Assembly: GCF_011047315.1 (NCBI RefSeq)
Contig: NZ_CP049259.1
Coordinates: 2,895,001-2,959,000 of the forward strand
Length of the DNA: 64,000 bases
Reading direction: 5' to 3'
Source: Altererythrobacter sp. BO-6
GTDB taxonomy: Bacteria > Pseudomonadota > Alphaproteobacteria > Sphingomonadales > Sphingomonadaceae
Position numbers and translations under genes: made by a program
Shown here: positions 7,818-17,406 of the stretch, one piece after another
How positions within the stretch are numbered: the first letter of the stretch is position 1
Layout of the letters: every line of letters begins with the position of its first letter
Notes under the pieces: model-generated
Database searches by the model: none
Seen by the model: the letters and a program-made list of their open reading frames with translations, nothing else
Told to the model about the DNA's origin: nothing

Positions 7818-9191
7818 ATGATCCGCATGTCTCTGGCAGCGACAGCGCTGCACGCCGTTTGCCTTTGGGCCGTCCCCGCCACCGCCCAATCCGCGCAGGA
7901 TGCACTCGATACCCGTTACGACCGCGCGCTTGCGGCAGGGTACAAGGCGCTGATGCTGTGCAGCGCGATTGCCAATACTGAACGCAACGCGGGAGTGCTT
8001 ACTCGCACGCCAGAAAGCGTGCATCAGTGGGAGCTGACGGGCATCTATCCCTCGCTTGATCCGATCATACGCGACCTGCCCTATGAGATTGTACGCGCAG
8101 CCGATGGTCGTGTGAACCATGTCGAAGTGCAGTGGGTTGCCGATATGCCCCCGCGCTACGCGCGCCATGATATCGGCGAGGGGTGCAAGGTATTGCCGAT
8201 AGGCTCTCCCGAACCCTCCTTGTCTCGTTGGGACATGAACCTGTTTGAACGGCCATATACCAATATGCATTCGGCAGTCGGGGGGGCACTCTACGATGCC
8301 GGGCGCGCGGCCTTTACTGAGAATTACGGAGAAGGCACCCGCACCAGCGCTGTGATCGTTGTGAAAGATGGACGAACAAGTGTTGCCGACTTCGCGGAAG
8401 ATCGTCGCGGCGAACCCCAGCGCACATGGTCGGTTGCCAAGAGCATCGCGGCCACGCTGGTTGGGGCAGCGGTCTATCGCGGCGAAGCGGATGTCAACGC
8501 TTCAGCCGGATTGGGCGCAGACGAGAACGACCCGCGCCGCGCGATCACCATCGACCATGCCTTGCGCATGGCATCTGGCCGCTATTCGGACACGCCGGGC
8601 AACCGCACCGATCCGCTCTATTGGGGCGGGGCGACGGTGGACGAGCGTGCACAAAACTGGCCGCTGATCCACAAGCCGGGCACGGTATATCGCTACGCCA
8701 ACAATGATACGCTGGCCGCCGTGCAAGCAATCGAAGCCACATTCGTGGGCCATCCACTGGCGGAATTCTTCGCCAAGATCGGCATGCATCACACCGTGGC
8801 CGAGACCGACTGGCAAGGTAACAATGTGCTCTCAAGCCAGGTCTGGGCCACCGCCGAAGATCTTGCCAAGCTGGGCCAGCTTTACCTTGACGATGGGGTC
8901 CTTCCCAATGGCGAGCGCATCCTGCCTGAAGGCTGGGTCGAGTATGTCACAACCCCCTCCGGCCCGCAGCCCGCCACCGGCACCTTCGGTTACGGGGCCG
9001 GGTTCTGGCTGCTGAACAAGGAGGACGGCGTGCCGACGGACACCTTCGCGGCGATTGGCAACCGCGGGCAATATGTGGTGATCGTGCCGAGCCGCAATGT
9101 GGTGATCGTCCGGCGCGGCGAGGATCCGGCCGGTGCGCGCTTCGATATCGTGACATTTACGCGCGATGTGCTTGCCGCGCTCGACAAGTGA
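7818..9191 (+). CDS. Secreted serine hydrolase, beta-lactamase class C / CubicO family
   Basis: Protein of 457 residues with a signal peptide (residues 1-23, ending ATAQS). The penicillin-binding-type catalytic elements are present: Ser205-Val-Ala-Lys208 (SxxK) and Tyr293-Ala-Asn295 (YxN). A C-terminal GYGAGFWLL and later GNRGQYVVIVPSRNVVIVRRG are typical of CubicO-like esterases/peptidases. Family members hydrolyse esters, amides or D-amino-acid peptides; the substrate cannot be read from sequence. About 150 residues before the catalytic domain are not family core. Start ATG at 7818; an ATG three codons later is possible. It stands alone downstream of the rplQ terminator. Confidence 0.85.
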   Translation: MIRMSLAATALHAVCLWAVPATAQSAQDALDTRYDRALAAGYKALMLCSAIANTERNAGVLTRTPESVHQWELTGIYPSLDPIIRDLPYEIVRAADGRVNHVEVQWVADMPPRYARHDIGEGCKVLPIGSPEPSLSRWDMNLFERPYTNMHSAVGGALYDAGRAAFTENYGEGTRTSAVIVVKDGRTSVADFAEDRRGEPQRTWSVAKSIAATLVGAAVYRGEADVNASAGLGADENDPRRAITIDHALRMASGRYSDTPGNRTDPLYWGGATVDERAQNWPLIHKPGTVYRYANNDTLAAVQAIEATFVGHPLAEFFAKIGMHHTVAETDWQGNNVLSSQVWATAEDLAKLGQLYLDDGVLPNGERILPEGWVEYVTTPSGPQPATGTFGYGAGFWLLNKEDGVPTDTFAAIGNRGQYVVIVPSRNVVIVRRGEDPAGARFDIVTFTRDVLAALDK

Positions 9192-9207
9192 CGCCAGATT
9201 AAGGCGG

Positions 9208-11359
9208 ATGATCCTGCGTGCCGCACTCTTGCCAGCTCTGCTTGCGTTCTGCGCCGCGCCGCTGGCCGCCGATACGCTGGCTGCGCCCGAATATCCGGAA
9301 ACCCATGCGCAGGATTTGAGCGAGACGATTTTCGGCGAAGAGATCGCCGATCCCTATCGCTGGCTGGAAAACGACGTGCGCAGCGATCCCGAAGTGGCCA
9401 AATGGGTCGACCGCCAGAACCAGGTCACCGATGCATTCCTGGGCCAGCTCGATTCCCGCGAGTGGTTTCGCCAGCGGATAGCGAGCCTGCAGGATTTCGA
9501 GCGCTTCGGCATTCCCCGCAAGGCGGGCGAGAACTATTTCTACACGCGCAATTCCGGGCTGCAGAACCAGTCGGTGCTCTACGTACAGAATGGGCTGGAG
9601 GGGCAGCGGCGGCCATTGCTCGATCCCAACAGCTGGGCGGGCGACGGCGCAACCGCGCTGGCCGAGTGGGAGCCGTCACCCGATGGCAGACTGCTCGCCT
9701 ATAGCGTGCAGGACGGCGGGACCGACTGGCGCATCATCCGGGTGATCGATGTCGCGACCGGGCAGCAGTTGGGTGACGAGATCCGCTGGGCCAAGTTCAC
9801 CAATATCGCCTGGGTCGGCAACGAGGGTTTCCTCTATTCGCGCTTTCCCGCGCCGCAGGATGGCCAGGACTACCAGGCGGTGAATTACAACCACGCGCTC
9901 TATTTCCATGCTATCGGCCAGTCGCAGGCACAGGACCGGCTGATCTTCGCAACTCCTGACCGGCCGCAGCTCGATCACGTGGCGCGCACCACGCATGACG
10001 GACGCTGGGCGGTGATCTCCAGCTTTGCCGGCACCGACGACCTGTTCGAGATCACGCTGATCGATCTCAAACAGCGGGGCCGCAACCGCTGGAAGACGAA
10101 GACGCTGGTCCCCGGTTTCGAAAACAGCTGGAAGCTGATCGAGATCGCTCGACGGCGTGCTCTATTTCACCACCAACGCCGGCGCGGCGAAATATCGCAT
10201 CGTCGCAGTCGATCCCACCGAGCGGCGCCTGCGCTGGCGGCTGGTCGTGCCGGAAGCGGATGACCCGATTTCAGGCGCATCAATCGTCGGCAAGCGGCTG
10301 GTGGTCGAATATTTGCGCGATGCGGCAAGCCATGCTGTGCTGTTCGACTTGCTGGGCAAGCCGGTTGGCGCAATCGAGATGGCGGGGCTGGGCACGGCGA
10401 GCGGGTTTCGCGGCGCGCCCGGCAATCCCGAGTCATTCTATAGCTACACCAGCTTCAATCGCCCGCCGTCGATCTATCGCCTGAACATCGAAACCGGGGA
10501 AACTGCGCCCTTTGCCCAGCCGGCGCTCAATTTCGATCCGGATGCCTATGTCGTGGAGCAGAAGTTCTATCCTTCCAAGGATGGCACGCGGGTGCCGATC
10601 TTCATCGTGCGCAAGAAGGCCCTGGCTGACAGCAATACGCCCGCACCCACGTTGCTGTTCGGCTATGGCGGGTTCAACCGCTCGTTGACCCCTGAATTTC
10701 GCCCGGATCGCATGGCCTGGCTGGAAGCGGGCGGCGTGTTCGCGCTCGCGAACCTGCGCGGAGGGGGCGAATACGGCAAGGCCTGGCATGACGCCGGGCG
10801 CCGCCAGAACAAGCAGAACGTGTTCGACGATTTCATCGCGGCGGGCGAATTCCTGAAGACCAACCGCTATGCCACGCCCGACGGGCTGGCGATCCAGGGC
10901 GGCTCCAACGGCGGTTTGCTGGTCGCCGCTGTAACCAACCAGCGCCCCGACCTGTTCAGCGCAGTACTCGCGCGGGTCGGAGTGATGGACATGTTGCGCT
11001 TCGACCGGTTCACCGCCGGGCGGTATTGGGTCGATGAATTCGGCTCGCCCGAGCGCGAAGACGACTTCCAGGTCCTGCGCGCCTATTCGCCCTATCACAA
11101 CATCCGCAGCGGGGCGGAATATCCGGCGGTGCTGGTAACCACCGCCGATACCGACGACCGTGTGGTGCCGGCGCACAGCTTCAAATACGCCGCCGCGCTG
11201 CAAGCGGCGAAGCTGGGCCGCAAGCCGAAGCTGATCCGGATCGAAACGCGCGCAGGGCACGGCTCGGGCAAGCCGACCGACAAGGCGATCGCCGAAAGTG
11301 CCGACGCGCTGGCGTTCCTGGCGCAGTTTACCGGCCTCGATCCTGTTCAGGAAAAATAG
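9208..11359 (+). pseudogene. Prolyl oligopeptidase family peptidase (S9A), one frameshift
   Basis: Exported S9A peptidase that would cut proline-containing peptides. The first frame (from ATG 9208) has a signal peptide ending AAPLAA, then the propeller domain with DPYRWLEND. The second frame resumes at DGVLYFTTN and carries the alpha/beta-hydrolase: GGSNGG nucleophile Ser, Asp in TADTDDRVVP and His in RAGHGSGKPT. Joining needs loss of one base near 10146-10148; removing the C at 10148 restores Glu-Ile-Val-Asp-Gly without gap. All catalytic residues survive, so an assembly base error is as likely as real inactivation. Together about 716 residues, normal for the family. Confidence 0.85.
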
Positions 11360-11474
11360 TTCTTAACTGAACAAATCCTGTCAGTGCGATTCAGCGAGGC
11401 TCCAGTGCGAATCGCGTAGCTGTCTCTTCACAGCCGGGGCAATCCCGCCACGGCCCAGATGAGGAGACCCTCAA

Positions 11475-12059
11475 ATGAGCAAGACAACCAGCATGTTTGC
11501 GAAGGGTGGGATCGCAACCGCAGCGGTGGGCGCGATGGCCCTGGCCGGCGCAACTCCGGTGCAGGCCCGCGATCGTGACGGAATCGATGCAGGCGATGTG
11601 ATCGCCGGCGCGCTGATCATCGGCGGGATCGCCGCCGTGGCCAGCGCTGCCAGCAAGGATCGCTACCGCGACGGTTATCGCTATCACGACAACCGCTATG
11701 GCCATGGCAATTCCTATTCGGCGGTCGAGAAGTGCGTGCGCGCTGTCGAGCGCGATGCCCGCCGGGCCGGGTTCAGGCGCGCGCGGGTGACCGACATCCG
11801 CGATGTCGATCGCGAAGGGCGCGGCTGGGAAGTTTCCGGACGCCTGGTGGTCGAGGATGGCCGTGGCTGGGGCTATCGTGATCGCTATCGCGATCGGGAT
11901 GACTATCGCTATCGCGGGGATTATCGCCACCGGATAAACTATGATGACCGGCGCGGCCATTATCGCGATCGTGATTTTGACCGCGGCAAGTTCACTTGCG
12001 AAATCCGCCGCGGGCGCGTGGTCGATATCGATTACAGCGGCATTCGCGGGCTCGACTAA
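11475..12059 (+). CDS. Secreted Arg/Tyr/Asp-rich protein of unknown function (paralogue A)
   Basis: Protein of 194 residues with a signal peptide (cleavage near PVQA-RDRD). Next comes a glycine-rich hydrophobic stretch, DAGDVIAGALIIGGIAAVAS, then repeated RYRD/YRDR motifs before and after a conserved-looking core with Cys (SAVEKCVRAVERDARR, GRGWEVSGRL) and a final FTCEIRRGRVVDIDY. Two cysteines could form a disulfide. The start ATG at 11475 follows GAGGAGACCC. The next gene is a diverged paralogue with the same block order. I do not recognise a characterised family; a cell-envelope role is inference. Confidence 0.75.
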   Translation: MSKTTSMFAKGGIATAAVGAMALAGATPVQARDRDGIDAGDVIAGALIIGGIAAVASAASKDRYRDGYRYHDNRYGHGNSYSAVEKCVRAVERDARRAGFRRARVTDIRDVDREGRGWEVSGRLVVEDGRGWGYRDRYRDRDDYRYRGDYRHRINYDDRRGHYRDRDFDRGKFTCEIRRGRVVDIDYSGIRGLD

Positions 12060-12079
12060 CCACGTGAATCCATGAGACG

Positions 12080-12118
12080 GGCGGTTCAGGCTTGCGTAAG
12101 CCTGGACCGCCTAATTTT
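12080..12118 (+). terminator. Intrinsic terminator after paralogue A
   Basis: A 14-pair stem (GGCGGTTCAGGCTT with AAGCCTGGACCGCC, one G-T pair) around a GCGT tetraloop, followed by TAATTTT. It separates the two tandem paralogues into distinct transcripts or attenuates the second. Confidence 0.85.
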
Positions 12119-12166
12119 GCCGTTAGTACTTGAGCGGTGGTGGCGCTCGCAAACAGGAGGGACCGG

Positions 12167-12919
12167 ATGGCCCAGCTTAACCGTTTTGCCGCGCTCAGCG
12201 GCGCGCTTGCCGCCCTGTCGATGGCGGCTACCCCTTCGGCTGCGGCCGAACTCCCCAAGGCTTCGCCGGTTGCGGCCTCCGCCATTCCGGCTCCGCAAGT
12301 GTTCGATGCGGATTCGCTGAAGGCAGAGCGGCACCGCTATTGGCGCTATCGCGGCCATCGCCACCGGGTCGATGCCGGGGATGTGCTGGCCGGCGTGCTC
12401 ATCATCGGCGGGATCGCCGCGATTGCCAATGCGGCGTCGAATTCGAACCGTGATCGCCGCTATCGCGAGCGCGACGTGCGCTATCGCGACTATCGCGATG
12501 ATCGCCCGGTCACCCGCCGCTCCAACAGCGGCCGCGGGATCGACGGCGCCGTTGACCGGTGCCTGGCGGAAATCGAGCGCGACGTGCGCGTAGAAAGCGT
12601 CGACAGTGTGGACCGCACGGGTGAGGGCTGGCGCGTGACCGGCACGATCTTCAACGGTGATCGCTTCACCTGCCGCATCGGTGAGGACGGGCGGGTCGAT
12701 GACGTCGACTTCGCTGGTGGGCTGGCTGCGGCGGCCCCGGCCGAGGATCGCCAGCACAGCGATGACCGTTACCGTGCCGCCTGGGCGCAGGTCGATCGCA
12801 GCGCACCCGCTGCAACAGACAGTGCGGAAAAGCTTCCAGCCTATCCCGGCGGCCCGGTTGATGGCGATGTCGAAACCGACGCAGCGGATGATCGCTACGT
12901 CATGGCACCGACCGGCTGA
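12167..12919 (+). CDS. Secreted Arg/Tyr/Asp-rich protein of unknown function (paralogue B)
   Basis: Protein of 250 residues from the ATG at 12167, which has AGGAGG at 12157-12162. A signal peptide ends near SAAAELP. It shares with the preceding gene DAGDVLAGVLIIGGIAAIAN, RYRERD-type repeats, a Cys-containing GAVDRCLAEIERDVR block, GEGWRVTGTI and RFTCRIGEDGRVDDVDF. It has an additional acidic C-terminal tail of about 70 residues. The pair looks like an old tandem duplication. Function unknown; an envelope structural or metal-related role is only a guess. Confidence 0.75.
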   Translation: MAQLNRFAALSGALAALSMAATPSAAAELPKASPVAASAIPAPQVFDADSLKAERHRYWRYRGHRHRVDAGDVLAGVLIIGGIAAIANAASNSNRDRRYRERDVRYRDYRDDRPVTRRSNSGRGIDGAVDRCLAEIERDVRVESVDSVDRTGEGWRVTGTIFNGDRFTCRIGEDGRVDDVDFAGGLAAAAPAEDRQHSDDRYRAAWAQVDRSAPAATDSAEKLPAYPGGPVDGDVETDAADDRYVMAPTG

Positions 12920-12928
12920 ACCGCTTGA

Positions 12929-13567
12929 TCAGCGAGGCGCGCTGTCTTCCTCATGGTAGGAAGGCAGCGCGATTTGCCAACGGATCGCGGCGCTCCTCAG
13001 CGCAAATCCCGCCAGCCAGGCGGCACCCCACACCAGCGGGTTGGCCAGGCCCAGCACCATGCCGCCAACCGTCAAAACCGACGTGACCGCAGCCGCGGTG
13101 ACATATAGTTCGGGCCGCATGATGATCGACGGGCGCCCGGCCACCACATCGCGGATGATCCCGCCGACACAGCCGGTGATGACGCCCATCAGCGCGGCGG
13201 GCACCGGCGGAATGCCATAGCTCAAGGCCTTGGCACTGCCGAGCACGGCATAAGCGGCAAGCCCCGCGCCGTCGGCATAGTCGAGAAACTTGCCCTCCCA
13301 CCAGCGGGTGGGGGTGAACCATGCGATCAGCGCAGTGCCCAGGCACACCGGGGCCACCCACGGATCGGTCATCCAGAACACCGGCGCGTCGATCAGCAAA
13401 TCGCGAACGGTGCCGCCACCCACGCCCGTCACCAGCGCAAAGAATGCCATGGTCACGAAAGTCTGGCGCAGTTTGGCGGCCAGCAGCGCGCCGGTGAGCG
13501 CGAAGATCGCCAGCCCGAGGATGTCCAGCACATCGAGGACGGGGGTCAGGACCTCCGCCCCGTTCAT
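12929..13567 (-). CDS. TRIC/UPF0126 family trimeric cation channel protein (YicG-like)
   Basis: Integral membrane protein of 212 residues with about seven hydrophobic segments. Two copies of the UPF0126 repeat are visible: LDILGLAIFALTGALLA with VTGVGGGTVRDLLID, and AYAVLGSAKALSYG with ITGCVGGIIRDVVAGR. The GGGxxRD loops mark bacterial TRIC homologues, which conduct monovalent cations. Its ATG overlaps the stop of the upstream PepSY gene (ATGA), so the two are translationally coupled. It converges on the plus-strand paralogue B gene nine bases away. Confidence 0.85.
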   Translation of the reverse strand: MNGAEVLTPVLDVLDILGLAIFALTGALLAAKLRQTFVTMAFFALVTGVGGGTVRDLLIDAPVFWMTDPWVAPVCLGTALIAWFTPTRWWEGKFLDYADGAGLAAYAVLGSAKALSYGIPPVPAALMGVITGCVGGIIRDVVAGRPSIIMRPELYVTAAAVTSVLTVGGMVLGLANPLVWGAAWLAGFALRSAAIRWQIALPSYHEEDSAPR

Positions 13568-14253
13568 TGCGCTGTGATCCGCGCCTTGCGCCGCCGGAAC
13601 ATCAGGACGCAGCCCAGCAGCGCGCCGATCACGCCCAGCAGCGCAAACAGGATCAGCACCGGATGGCTGGTGTCTTCACGCGTCTGCAAATCCATGATGT
13701 GGAGGCCCCACATGAAATCGAACGCGCGCCACCAGCGGGTGCGCACCGCTTCGATCTGGCCGCTGTCGCGCCCGACATAGACATGCGTGCCATCCTCCAG
13801 CACGACTTGCCAGACCGGCATCTCGCGGCGGAAATCGAACGGCACCTCGGCCGGTTCGAACGCGGTGACGCTGCGCACTTCGTCGCCGCCCGTTATTTGC
13901 GCGGCGACCAGCGTGCGGGCATCGCTGGCGGTGAGTGCGGGCAGCTGCGCGCCGCTGAGCATGTCGACCCGGCGTATGCTGCCGTCCATGCCGGTCAGGA
14001 TCGCCACTGCGCGCCCTTCCTGCATCACCGCGCGCATCTCGCGGATCGGAAATTCGGCACTGGCCAGCGTGCTGCCGGGCAGTACCAGCGGCTGTTCAGG
14101 CTGTTCGATCCGCAGATGGTTGCCGCGCACTTCCTCGATCGGGCGCGAGACCATGAACAGGCCGGTCACCAGCCACATCAGGATCGGGAAACCCACCAGC
14201 CAGCCAAGCCAGATGTGCCATTTGGCAAAGCGTTGCATCAGGGGTTTGGCCAT
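13564..14253 (-). CDS. PepSY domain membrane protein
   Basis: Protein of 229 residues with a membrane segment near residues 12-35 (WHIWLGWLVGFPILMWLVTGLF), a periplasmic region and a second segment near the C-terminus (HPVLILFALLGVIGALLGCVLMF) followed by a basic tail. Between them is a PepSY-like region (GGDEVRSVTAFEPAEV and PVWQVVLEDGTHVYVGRDSG). Similar PepSY-TM proteins accompany iron and peptidase genes, but the role here is unclear. Three bases separate it from the upstream amidase and it overlaps the channel gene by four, indicating one operon. Confidence 0.75.
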   Translation of the reverse strand: MAKPLMQRFAKWHIWLGWLVGFPILMWLVTGLFMVSRPIEEVRGNHLRIEQPEQPLVLPGSTLASAEFPIREMRAVMQEGRAVAILTGMDGSIRRVDMLSGAQLPALTASDARTLVAAQITGGDEVRSVTAFEPAEVPFDFRREMPVWQVVLEDGTHVYVGRDSGQIEAVRTRWWRAFDFMWGLHIMDLQTREDTSHPVLILFALLGVIGALLGCVLMFRRRKARITAQ

Positions 14254-14256
14254 GGC

Positions 14257-15600
14257 TCAGCCGTTGACGATCGCGTCGATTTCACGCGCTGCGGCGATAC
14301 AGTCGAGATCCGCCAGATGCGGCCCGATCACCTGCACACCGCAGGGCAGTTCGACGCCGTCGATCGTGCTCCCGCCGATGGGCAGCACGGTGGAGGGCAG
14401 GTCAGGGAAGGTCGCCAGGCCCGCCCAGGCGAGCCCGGTCGCGCCTTTCACATCTTCCCCGTCTATCGTCAGCGTTCCCTTGAACACCGAAGTTTCGCTA
14501 TGCGGCACGGCCAGCACCGGGGCGGGCGGGGCGAGCACGAAATCGATCTCGGCAAACAGCAACTCCCACGCGCGCTGGTTTTGTGCTTGCTTGTCGAGCA
14601 GGTCGAACCAGTCGGTGGCGGTGGCGCGCGTGCCATTGGGGGAGGGGGCGCCGCGTGCCATCGAGGTGTTCATCAACCTGAGGTAATCGGCATGTTGCGC
14701 TGCGAGATCGGGCAAGTGGGCGCTGCTGCGCAGCACTTGCACGCCCGCCGCTTCCAGCGCGCCAAGCGCGGCCTCGATCGGTGCGCGCACGCTGGCATCG
14801 GGCGAACTGACCGGATGATCGAGCAGTGCCAGCACGCGGCACTGCTTCAGCGGTTTTCCGCTGACGGCCAGCGGATGGCGCGCTGCGATCTTCAGCAGTG
14901 CGGCGAGGTCATCGGCATTGCGCGCAAAGGGCCCGGCGACCGAGAGCGCCCCATCATGCGCAATCGATTGGGCGCGCGGGGACTGGTGCCCGCGCTTGCT
15001 GACTACGCCCCAGGTCGTGCGGTGCCCCCATACGCCGCAGAAATGCGCCGGTACGCGGATCGAACTGCCGACATCGGTGCCGAACTCGCCCGGTACCATG
15101 CCGCTGGCGACCGCTGCCGCCGATCCGCCCGAGGATCCGCCAGGCGAACGCGCATGGTCGTGAGGGTTGTTGGTGCGGCCATAGACCGCATTGAAGCTCT
15201 GCCAGTCGGTCAGGTCTTCGGGCACATTGGTCTTGCCCACGATCACTGCGCCGGCCGCCTTCAGCCGGGCGACCACTTCCGAATCCTCGGCCGCGATATG
15301 ATCGGCGCAATCGGCATAGCCATAGGTGGTGGGCAGGCCGGCCACGTCGAAGCTTTCCTTCACCGTCATCGGCACGCCGAACAGCGGCTGGTCGGCGCGG
15401 GGCCCGGCCTTATCCATCGCCTTGGCGGTGGCAATGGCCCGCTCAAAATCGCACACCGCAACGGCGTTTACATGCACGTCGAGATGTTCGATCCGGGCGA
15501 TGGCGTCTTCCACCGCCTCATGCGCGCTCATCTCGCCTGCGCGGATCGCAGCGGCGATCTCCAGTACGCCCGGTTTTTCAGTCAGTTTCGGATAGGCCAA
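14257..15600 (-). CDS. Amidase-signature family hydrolase
   Basis: Predicted cytoplasmic amidase of 447 residues. The Ser-cisSer-Lys triad is visible: Lys81 (GVPMTVKESF), a Ser in RSPGGSSGGS (about 152-161) and the nucleophile near Ser180 (FGTDVGSSIRVPA). Substrate unknown; it is not GatA, since no gatB or gatC is near. The start is TTG at 15600 with GGGGAG just upstream; no ATG fits the conserved N-terminus better. First gene of the amidase-PepSY-TRIC operon, divergent from the M49-like peptidase, sharing a 132-base promoter region. Confidence 0.85.
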   Translation of the reverse strand: MAYPKLTEKPGVLEIAAAIRAGEMSAHEAVEDAIARIEHLDVHVNAVAVCDFERAIATAKAMDKAGPRADQPLFGVPMTVKESFDVAGLPTTYGYADCADHIAAEDSEVVARLKAAGAVIVGKTNVPEDLTDWQSFNAVYGRTNNPHDHARSPGGSSGGSAAAVASGMVPGEFGTDVGSSIRVPAHFCGVWGHRTTWGVVSKRGHQSPRAQSIAHDGALSVAGPFARNADDLAALLKIAARHPLAVSGKPLKQCRVLALLDHPVSSPDASVRAPIEAALGALEAAGVQVLRSSAHLPDLAAQHADYLRLMNTSMARGAPSPNGTRATATDWFDLLDKQAQNQRAWELLFAEIDFVLAPPAPVLAVPHSETSVFKGTLTIDGEDVKGATGLAWAGLATFPDLPSTVLPIGGSTIDGVELPCGVQVIGPHLADLDCIAAAREIDAIVNG

Positions 15601-15732
15601 AGAATGCTCCCCTCAGGGCCCGTCATAATTCGAGCCTGCGGGACAAGTAAATCGCGATTTGTGCGGGTGTGGTGACAATCGGGCGCTGCAGGGCTAGGTC
15701 TGGCCGCATCTTCCCGGACTTCGAGGTTCCCC

Positions 15733-17406
15733 ATGCGTCTTGCCCTTCTCCCGCTGTTGCTTGCAACCAGTGCCTGCGTTTCCGGCGTTGCGGAAGCGCC
15801 GCCGGTGGCGGTGACGGCGCCTGCCGAGCCGGACTATGACCTGCGGACGCAGATGGCCAAGCTGGCGGTGGTCGATATGGCGCCCGACACCAGCTATCTC
15901 TCGGCCGAGGAACGCCAGGTCGTGAACCTGCTGATCGAAGCTTCGGGCTATATGAGCGAGATCTACAAGCGCCAGCGGCTCGCCGATTATGACCGCGCGC
16001 GCGGCGCGGTGGCGATGAACCGGCGCGCCGATCGCGACCTGTTGCTGACCATGTTTGATCGCAATTTCGGACCGTGGGACGAGCTGGCCGAGCTGCATCC
16101 GTTCTGGGGCACCGAGCCGATGCCCGAAGGCGCGGGCTTCTATCCCGCCGACCTGACCCGTGAGGAATTCGATGCCTATCTGGCCGCGCATCCGGACGAG
16201 GCGGCGGCGCTGACCAGCGATTACACGGTAGTCCGCCGTGAAGGAAATCGGCTGGTCGCGGTGCCATATTCCAAGGCGTATGCCGAATGGCTCGTGCCGG
16301 CTGCCGCGCTGTTGGAGCGGGCCTCGCAAGTGACCACCAACCCCAGCTTGAAGAAATTCCTGTCACTGCGCGCCAAGGCCTTCCTCTCTGACGATTATTT
16401 CGAAAGCGAGCTGGCCTGGATGGATCTGGAAGGCACGCCCATCGAAGTCGCGATCGGGCCCTACGAAGTCTATACCGACCGGCTTTACGGCAAGAAGACC
16501 GCGTTCGAGAGCTTCGTGACGCTCAAGGACCCCGAAGCCTCCGCCGCGCTCGATAAATACAAGGGATACCTCCGCGACATGGAGGCAAACCTGCCCATTC
16601 CTGACGAGCACAAGAATTTCCAGCGCGGCTTTGCCAGCCCGATTGCGGTGGCGGACCAGATCCAGGGCGGCGGCGACAATGTTCCCGGCGTCCAGACCAT
16701 CGCTTTCAACCTCCCCAATGAAGAGCGCGTTCGCGAGGCCAAGGGCGCGAAGAAGGTGATCCTGTCGAACGTGCTGGGCGCGAAATATGACCGCATCCTC
16801 GCGCCGATCGGGCGGCTGGTGCTGAGCGAGCGCCAAGCGCCGCTGGTGGTGAAGAAATACATGCAGCTGGAAACGCTGTTCCACGAGCTGTCGCACAGCC
16901 TTGGGCCGGGCACGATCGTGAAAGACGGGCGCACCACCACCGTCAACGCCGAGCTGAAGGACCGCTATTCCGCGCTTGAAGAGGCCAAGGCGGATGTGAT
17001 GGGCGTGTGGAACATCGTCTTCATGATGGAGAAGGGCGAGTTGCCCATCGCCGAGAAAGACCAGCTGTGGCCGACCTATTTCGCCGGCATCTTTCGCTCG
17101 GTGCGGTTCGGGGTGACCGATGCGCATGGCGAAGGTGCCGCGCTGCAATATGGCTATCTCAAGGAGAAAGGCGCGTTCCGTTGGGATGCCGCGCAAAGCC
17201 ATTACGTGATCGACCCTGCGAAGATGGAGGCGGGCCTCAAGGCCTTGCTGCATGACCAGCTTATGCTGCAGGCGCTGGGCGATTATGAAGGAACCAAGGC
17301 ATTCTTCGATCGCTACGCCCATCTTGACGAGCATGCCGAAGCGGCGATTGCGGCGATGGAGGAAATCCCGGTCGATATCCTGCCGGTCTATCCCAAGGGC
17401 GTGTGA
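15733..17406 (+). CDS. M49-like (dipeptidyl peptidase III-type) zinc peptidase lipoprotein
   Basis: Protein of 557 residues starting with a lipoprotein-type signal (LLLATSAC, Cys15). The zinc site is His384-Glu385-Leu-Ser-His388 plus Glu416/Glu417 in EEAKADVMG. HExxH with a downstream EExxxD marks the bacterial M49-like group, whereas classical DPP III has HExxGH. The protein would act at the periplasmic face on oligopeptides; real substrates are unknown. Its 3' end overlaps that of the convergent membrane-protein gene by 19 bases. Confidence 0.8.
   Translation: MRLALLPLLLATSACVSGVAEAPPVAVTAPAEPDYDLRTQMAKLAVVDMAPDTSYLSAEERQVVNLLIEASGYMSEIYKRQRLADYDRARGAVAMNRRADRDLLLTMFDRNFGPWDELAELHPFWGTEPMPEGAGFYPADLTREEFDAYLAAHPDEAAALTSDYTVVRREGNRLVAVPYSKAYAEWLVPAAALLERASQVTTNPSLKKFLSLRAKAFLSDDYFESELAWMDLEGTPIEVAIGPYEVYTDRLYGKKTAFESFVTLKDPEASAALDKYKGYLRDMEANLPIPDEHKNFQRGFASPIAVADQIQGGGDNVPGVQTIAFNLPNEERVREAKGAKKVILSNVLGAKYDRILAPIGRLVLSERQAPLVVKKYMQLETLFHELSHSLGPGTIVKDGRTTTVNAELKDRYSALEEAKADVMGVWNIVFMMEKGELPIAEKDQLWPTYFAGIFRSVRFGVTDAHGEGAALQYGYLKEKGAFRWDAAQSHYVIDPAKMEAGLKALLHDQLMLQALGDYEGTKAFFDRYAHLDEHAEAAIAAMEEIPVDILPVYPKGV

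Noticed and set aside
13567..15675. Antisense frame of 702 codons opposite the amidase and PepSY genes
   Set aside because: Same GC-bias artefact; the minus strand gives known families with correct spacing.
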